A DNA stretch of 8,858 nt from assembly GCA_937927435.1 (NCBI GenBank), contig CALBDW010000007.1:1-8858 (forward strand), given 5' to 3'. Each line of letters begins with the position of its first letter. The stretch's first letter is position 1. This stretch comes from an uncultured Bdellovibrionales bacterium. Lineage in GTDB: Bacteria > Bdellovibrionota > Bdellovibrionia > Bdellovibrionales > JAMPXM01. Both the position numbers and the translations under genes were made by a program. Of this stretch, positions 4,961-8,858 are shown in pieces. Below the pieces are notes generated by a model. The model did no database searches and had not been told where the DNA came from. It saw only the letters and a program-made list of their open reading frames with translations.

Positions 4961-5359
4961 TTAGTAGCAGTAGTAATAGTAGAACCCGCCTTTCATGACG
5001 AAGCGGCAGTTCGTTCCCCAGCCGTAGTAGGGCACGCCGTAATACGGCCAACCATACTGGGGACCGTAGCTATAACCCGGGTAAGTCGCAACGGGCGGAA
5101 CGCATTGACCGTTCGTCATTTGACCATACGTCGGATTGCCAGGACACTGAGGTAAGCAACCGTATTGAGTTTGCACCTGACCAGACGGGCAGTTGTAGTT
5201 ATAGCCGTAGCTATAGACGCATGCGGAACCGTTCCAAACATAGCCCGCTTGGCACGTCGGCGTTGCGGCGGTGCTGCCTCCTCCATCGTTTTTACCGCAA
5301 GCGGCGAGTGTGAGCGCCAAGCCCAGACATGAAAGCGTGAGCTTAACAAAGTTCTTCAT
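4961..5359 (-). CDS. Cysteine- and tyrosine-rich lipoprotein of unknown function
   Basis: The product has 132 residues. The signal ends in the lipobox LAAC, with Cys21 lipidated and Gly at +2. A short polar linker (NDGGGSTAATPT) follows. Three short units of the type C-x2-G-...-G-x-C come next: Cys36-47, 57-68 and 72-86, each with a Gly shortly before the closing Cys and the last two opening with CP. The C-terminal 45 residues are extremely rich in Tyr, Gly, Pro and Trp (QYGWPYYGVPYYGW) and end in FYYYYCY, with Cys118 and Cys131. Eight mature cysteines besides Cys21 could form four disulfides. The design suggests an extracytoplasmic, surface or matrix-like small protein, perhaps adhesive or cross-linkable through Tyr; that is inference. 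GGAAGG five bases before the ATG supports the start. A strong terminator follows. I do not recognise a named family. Confidence 0.8.
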   Translation of the reverse strand: MKNFVKLTLSCLGLALTLAACGKNDGGGSTAATPTCQAGYVWNGSACVYSYGYNYNCPSGQVQTQYGCLPQCPGNPTYGQMTNGQCVPPVATYPGYSYGPQYGWPYYGVPYYGWGTNCRFVMKGGFYYYYCY

Positions 5360-5587
5360 ATTAACCTTCCTCGTTTATACGTTCCGTTGAAGATACCCGA
5401 CACGTCTCGCCTTCATGCTTCGACTTGACGTCGTCGAGCTCACTCATGCGTAAGCATGGTGCTTGCCAAGCTGAGTCACGGCTCTTTCGCGCTTAATTTG
5501 CAGTTCGCGGCTATTGGAAACAGTGATAGGCGACGAATTCCGTCACGAAGGTTATGAGACGGGGACAAAAATCGTTAAGGAAGGTTC
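5360..5587. other. Intergenic region upstream of the Cys/Tyr-rich lipoprotein gene
   Basis: No gene is supported in this stretch. On the minus strand TATAAA (5374-5379) is a possible -10. However, it lies so close to the ribosome site (5365-5371) that use of it would remove part of that site. A small perfect hairpin, CATGC-GTAA-GCATG, is at 5445-5458, and a partial palindrome, GACG-AATTC-CGTC, is at 5532-5544. Neither has an assigned role. Confidence 0.35.
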
Positions 5588-5611
5588 GCCCGCCCTCAGA
5601 GAAGAGCGGGC
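5588..5611 (-). terminator. Hairpin after the cystathionine beta-synthase gene
   Basis: GCCCGC (5588-5593) pairs with GCGGGC (5606-5611). The minus-strand RNA can extend the stem by about three more pairs, including a G-U. It begins 24 bases beyond the stop codon. The T-run lies before the hairpin on the minus strand, not after it, so it is an imperfect intrinsic terminator or a 3'-end stabiliser. Confidence 0.45.
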
Positions 5612-5635
5612 TTAAAAAACTTGCGGTCGGAGTGC

Positions 5636-7006
5636 TTAAACCGTCTTCCGTCGGAGGAAGTTCAGGACATCAATCCGCGTGATGAGCCCGAGGAACGTTT
5701 CTTCTTCGGTCACGGCCGCGGCGTTGCTTTTTTCGAGAATGGGCAAGAGTTGCGAAACCTCGGTTTTTACATCGACTCTCGGGAAGTCTTTTTTCATTGC
5801 GGAGCTTACAGGAGCCTGGAAATTCTCTTCATTCCCGAATGTCGCTAAAAGAACGCTCGCGTCGTCGATGAGACCGACGAGTTTCGACCCCTCCAGTACG
5901 GGAAGTTGCGAGATTTCATAGAGTTTCATCCGGTTGTACGCGATCTGGAGTGTGTCTTCGGGACGGACTGTGATCGTGTCACCGCTGGAGTGGCGGCGGG
6001 CGATCAAGTCGCGCAAATCTCCGTAGGTTTCGCGCTTCAAGAAACCCTGGTCGATCATCCAATAATCATTGAACATCTTGGAGAGGTATTTGTTTCCGCT
6101 ATCGCAGATGAAGGTGACCACGCGCTTCGGGGTTATCTGCTCACGGCAGTACCGGAGAGCAGCGGCAAGGAGCGTCCCGCTCGAGGAACCTGCGAGAATC
6201 CCTTCGCGGCGGAGAAGTTCGCGTGCCGTTTCGAAGCTTTCCGCGTCGGAGATCGAATAGCCGGTTTTCACGCGCGAAAGATCGGCCACTTTCGGAATGA
6301 AGTCTTCACCGATACCTTCAACGAGCCAGGAACCCGCTTCGTTGAATTTTCCGGTTTTGATGTAATCGACAAGGACCGAGCCTCGCGGGTCCGCGAGTAC
6401 GATTTCCGTGTTGGGGGAGACCTTGGCGAAATAGCGCGAAAGTCCCGTGAGAGTTCCTCCGCTGCCGACGCCGGCGACGACCGCGTCCACACGTCCTTCC
6501 ATCTGCTCGAAGATTTCGGGGCCCGTCGTGAGTTCGTGCGCCAAAGGGTTCGCCGGGTTTTCGAATTGGTTGATGAAGAAGGCGCCGGTTTTCTTCGCGA
6601 TGCTGGCCGCCAGGTCTTGGTAATACTCCGGATGTCCTTTGCCGACATCGGAACGGGTCATGACGATCTCGGCCCCCATCGCTTTAAGATGGAAGACTTT
6701 CTCCTTACTCATTTTGTCGGGAATGACGAGAATGAGACGGTAACCTTTTTGAGCGGCGACGAGCGCAAGACCGAGCCCTGTGTTTCCGGCCGTCGCTTCG
6801 ATGATCGTGCCGCCGGGCTTGAGTTCACCGTTTTTTTCGGCGGCTTCGATCATGGCGAGCGCCATGCGGTCTTTGATCGATCCGCCCGGGTTTTGGTTTT
6901 CGAGTTTCACGAAAAGTTGACAAGGACCGGTGTCAAACTTTGTCAGTTGAACCATCGGCGTTTTGCCGATCATCGAAATCAGATTGTCAGTCGGTTTCGG
7001 CAGCAT
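5636..7006 (-). CDS. Cystathionine beta-synthase (PLP-dependent, with tandem CBS domains)
   Basis: The enzyme condenses serine (or a serine derivative) with homocysteine to cystathionine in the cytosol, the first step of reverse transsulfuration. ATG 7006 is chosen because GGAAAGGAA lies just upstream; an in-frame ATG at 7057 would add 17 residues with no ribosome site. The 456 residues begin with a fold-type-II PLP domain (about 5-320). It has the Schiff-base lysine in GGSIKDR (Lys45), the substrate loop TAGNTG (72-77), the phosphate-binding loop GVGSGGTLTG (179-188), and CDSG (Ser303) near the pyridine nitrogen. The stretch EGIGEDFIP (230-238) matches the EGIGYDFIP signature of true cystathionine beta-synthases rather than cysteine synthase. 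Two CBS domains (about 340-390 and 398-455) follow; in animal enzymes this module binds S-adenosylmethionine. The heme-binding N-terminus of animal enzymes is absent. No cystathionine gamma-lyase gene is adjacent. O-acetylserine-dependent activity cannot be excluded. Confidence 0.93.
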   Translation of the reverse strand: MLPKPTDNLISMIGKTPMVQLTKFDTGPCQLFVKLENQNPGGSIKDRMALAMIEAAEKNGELKPGGTIIEATAGNTGLGLALVAAQKGYRLILVIPDKMSKEKVFHLKAMGAEIVMTRSDVGKGHPEYYQDLAASIAKKTGAFFINQFENPANPLAHELTTGPEIFEQMEGRVDAVVAGVGSGGTLTGLSRYFAKVSPNTEIVLADPRGSVLVDYIKTGKFNEAGSWLVEGIGEDFIPKVADLSRVKTGYSISDAESFETARELLRREGILAGSSSGTLLAAALRYCREQITPKRVVTFICDSGNKYLSKMFNDYWMIDQGFLKRETYGDLRDLIARRHSSGDTITVRPEDTLQIAYNRMKLYEISQLPVLEGSKLVGLIDDASVLLATFGNEENFQAPVSSAMKKDFPRVDVKTEVSQLLPILEKSNAAAVTEEETFLGLITRIDVLNFLRRKTV

Positions 7007-7143
7007 TTGTGTTTCCTTTCCAAACGAACACAGACAACGTATCCGCAATTTCAGCAAATGTTGAGCGTTGGATCTGCAACTTGGACGATTTTTGTCGCTA
7101 AAAGCGGGCGATATTCAAAAATTTTCGAGACGGTCAGAATCAG

Positions 7144-7173
7144 TTCGAATTTGCGCGTTGCGTAGCATATTCT
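7144..7173 (+). promoter_or_regulatory. Weak candidate promoter of the L,D-transpeptidase gene
   Basis: TTCGAA (7144-7149) and TATTCT (7168-7173), 18 bases apart, lie upstream of the transpeptidase gene within the divergent region shared with cystathionine beta-synthase. Both hexamers match the consensus only moderately. Nothing better is visible in 7007-7209. Confidence 0.25.
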
Positions 7174-7209
7174 TTGCCCTGCTTTTTTGAAGAAGGGAGG
7201 AGGAAGAAG

Positions 7210-7827
7210 ATGAATATGCTAAGACTCGCAATCGTTTTCTTAACCGCCTCACTGACTTTTGCATCCGGATACGCCAACGCGTCGGACTTCAGCCACATCG
7301 ATCCGACGAAGAAAATATCTCGCCCTGTCCTGAAACGCGCATTGGATTACCTGAAAAAGAATTCGGCTCAGTTTCACAACCAATCGTACATGGCGATCAT
7401 CGACTACACGATTCACGCGAGTAAGCCGCGCTTCTTCGTGATCGATCTTAAGACCGGGAAAGTCGAAAGCTATTTGACGGCGCATGGGAAAGGCTCCGAC
7501 CCGAAAAAAACCGGTTGGGCGGTCCGTTTCTCGAACCGCTCCGGAACGCACGCGAGCTCCGTCGGTTTCTTTCGCGCGAAAGGAACGTACAAAGGGAAGA
7601 ATGGACTTTCGCTTCGACTTGAAGGCCTTTCGAAGACCAATAGCAACGCGGACGAACGTGCTGTCGTTGTTCACGCTGCCAACTACGTGAACGAGAAGAC
7701 GAAAACCGCCGGCCGCAGCTGGGGTTGCCCCGCGGTCGACCGCAGAGTGCTCAAGCGGATCATCGACAGACTTGACGGGGGTTCGTTGGTTTACGCTTAC
7801 GGCGGCGAAAACCCGAAGATGTTCTGA
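7210..7827 (+). CDS. Exported L,D-transpeptidase of the YkuD_2 type (murein L,D-transpeptidase catalytic domain family)
   Basis: The 205-residue protein has a signal peptide with likely cleavage at ANA|SD after residue 24, placing it in the periplasm. The catalytic domain spans most of the mature protein. It contains AHGKGSDP (91-98), the histidine of VVVHAA (His155) and the SWGCP motif (Ser170, Cys173 nucleophile). These match the YkuD_2 family of murein L,D-transpeptidase-like proteins, which use a catalytic Cys to act on peptidoglycan peptide stems. Members may form 3-3 cross-links or attach or exchange groups; which one applies here is unknown. In Bdellovibrio-type predators, L,D-transpeptidases modify host and self walls, a possible but unproven role. 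The start at ATG 7210 is fixed by GGGAGGAGG (7195-7203) six bases upstream. An upstream TTG (7174) would place that site inside the gene. Its stop codon abuts the stop of the opposite-strand MurJ gene. Confidence 0.88.
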   Translation: MNMLRLAIVFLTASLTFASGYANASDFSHIDPTKKISRPVLKRALDYLKKNSAQFHNQSYMAIIDYTIHASKPRFFVIDLKTGKVESYLTAHGKGSDPKKTGWAVRFSNRSGTHASSVGFFRAKGTYKGKNGLSLRLEGLSKTNSNADERAVVVHAANYVNEKTKTAGRSWGCPAVDRRVLKRIIDRLDGGSLVYAYGGENPKMF

Positions 7828-8858
7828 TCAACCGATCCGCCGCCTGATCTTGGCGATGAGGTGGTGGACTTCGTCGATCCTAAAGGCGACGGCAAGAACG
7901 AGATACGCGATCCCATAGATCACGAGAACAAGGGCGGCCCGGAGGGATGCGGCGGAAACAACCTGTGCAAGAAAGCTTGAGCTGAAAACCGCGATGAGCG
8001 CGGCGGCGAGAGCGGCCGCCACGGTTTTAATGACCAGACGGGTTGAGATTCGCGAGCGCCCGATTCGTTGGGAGAGGGCACGGCTCAAAACCGAAAATTC
8101 GATCCAGCCCGAAAGCGTGGTGGCGAGAGCGAGTCCGACCGCTCCCAATCCCAAATCGATCTCCGCTATTTGCGGCATTCTGAGTCCTGGAACGGATGAG
8201 AAAAACGCGACAATGTGCCGGCGAAGGGGAAAGGCCAACATAAAACCGAAAAGAATTGAAAATGCCACGCGCACGAGGGCGATTTTAAGCGGCGTTTTCG
8301 TGTCACCGAGAGCATAGAAGGCTGAGGAGAAAAGACGTCCCCAGGTCGTCGCCATGAGTCCCAGAGCAAGCGCAGCCAAGATATACCAAACGTAGAGGGT
8401 GTCTTCGCTTCCGAACTCCCCCGACTGAAAAATCAACGTAATAACTTCGCGGCCGAGAAGAACGAACGCGAAACATGACGGAATCACAAAAAACGCGATG
8501 CGGTGGCATCCGTTTCGGATTCGTTCGTGAAGCCGAGCGAGAGCTTTCTCGCTCTTGTCTCCCGCGCGCTCGGACATTTCCGGAAGTTCCGCGGCGGCGA
8601 CGGCCATTCCGAAAAGACTGATCGGTAAGAGATAAAGCGTTTGCGCGTAGGCCAGGCTCGCAACGGCGGCCGCGCCCAGAAAGCTCGCGATAATGCCGTC
8701 GATGAAAGCGCTCACTTGGACGACGCCGCGGCTCACGAGAACCGGGGTGAAGTTCTTAAGCACGGTCCTCACCACCGGCAAACGATGTTCGAGGGAGGGG
8801 CGCAACCGCCCGGCCACTTGAAAGACAAATGGAAGTTGCACGTCGAATTGAAGGGCGG
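7828..8858 (-). CDS. murJ: Lipid II flippase MurJ (MviN), C-terminal part; 5' end outside window
   Basis: The frame is open to the right edge, so about 342 C-terminal residues of a roughly 500-residue protein are visible. MurJ is an inner-membrane MOP-superfamily transporter that flips lipid II for peptidoglycan synthesis. The visible part contains many hydrophobic helices. It matches the family's characteristic region: PVLVSRGVVQVSAFID, then ASFLGAAAVASLAYAQ, YLLPISLFGMAVAAAELPEMS, and the FSSAFYALGDTKTPLK segment, which corresponds to the FYA-x-x-D-x-x-TP motif. The protein ends with a basic tail (IAKIRRRIG). There is no in-window start: the GTG at 8841 is internal. The stop codon TCA (7828-7830) directly follows the transpeptidase stop, with no room for a terminator. 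Confidence 0.93.
   Translation of the reverse strand, partial: ALQFDVQLPFVFQVAGRLRPSLEHRLPVVRTVLKNFTPVLVSRGVVQVSAFIDGIIASFLGAAAVASLAYAQTLYLLPISLFGMAVAAAELPEMSERAGDKSEKALARLHERIRNGCHRIAFFVIPSCFAFVLLGREVITLIFQSGEFGSEDTLYVWYILAALALGLMATTWGRLFSSAFYALGDTKTPLKIALVRVAFSILFGFMLAFPLRRHIVAFFSSVPGLRMPQIAEIDLGLGAVGLALATTLSGWIEFSVLSRALSQRIGRSRISTRLVIKTVAAALAAALIAVFSSSFLAQVVSAASLRAALVLVIYGIAYLVLAVAFRIDEVHHLIAKIRRRIG

Noticed and set aside
5445..5458. Hairpin CATGC-GTAA-GCATG as a small RNA or regulatory structure
   Set aside because: A 5-bp stem alone is expected by chance, and no promoter or T-run accompanies it.
5906..7165. A long open frame of 419 codons on the plus strand opposite cystathionine beta-synthase
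   Set aside because: The minus strand has every catalytic motif of the enzyme. The plus frame is the codon-bias shadow of that gene; it has no recognisable domain and no ribosome site.
7174..7209. TTG start adding 12 residues to the L,D-transpeptidase
   Set aside because: The added residues (PCFFEEGRRKK) come from translating the purine-rich ribosome site itself and would spoil the signal peptide.

Overview
The window looks like ordinary chromosome from a Gram-negative bacterium of moderate GC. The best guess is a Bdellovibrio-like member of the Bdellovibrionota. That guess rests on many small lipoproteins and secreted proteins, a YkuD_2-type L,D-transpeptidase, a MurJ flippase, a CBS-domain cystathionine beta-synthase and a Csp-type copper-storage protein. 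It is inference; there is no rRNA or other marker. I see no mobile element, CRISPR array, tRNA or phage gene.

Layout: 1-194 is the 3' end of an alpha/beta hydrolase (+). 322-687 (+) is a small secreted protein. 768-1169 (+) is a four-EF-hand lipoprotein, possibly made from a leaderless mRNA. 1224-1574 (-) is a secreted protein convergent with the EF-hand gene across a hairpin. 1807-2769 (+) is a lipoprotein serine esterase whose 3' end overlaps a 15-cysteine four-helix-bundle copper protein (2763-3170, -). Three more minus-strand genes for exported proteins follow, each apparently its own unit: a glycine-zipper/4-Cys protein (3303-3704), a von Willebrand A lipoprotein (3851-4693) and a Cys/Tyr-rich lipoprotein (4961-5359). 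Strong intrinsic terminators at 3251-3282 and 4885-4916 end two of these units. 5636-7006 (-) is cystathionine beta-synthase. Divergent from it, 7210-7827 (+) is an exported L,D-transpeptidase, and its stop codon abuts that of the C-terminal part of MurJ (7828 to the right edge, -).

How the genes work together: there is no long operon. Most genes are single transcription units facing each other. Eight of the eleven complete genes encode proteins predicted to leave the cytoplasm. Only the transpeptidase and MurJ share an obvious pathway (peptidoglycan), and they are on opposite strands. Copper storage and cysteine/cystathionine metabolism both involve thiols, but nothing in the sequence links them. 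I did not find a convincing new multi-gene system. The best leads are the orphan small exported proteins and the copper-storage protein.
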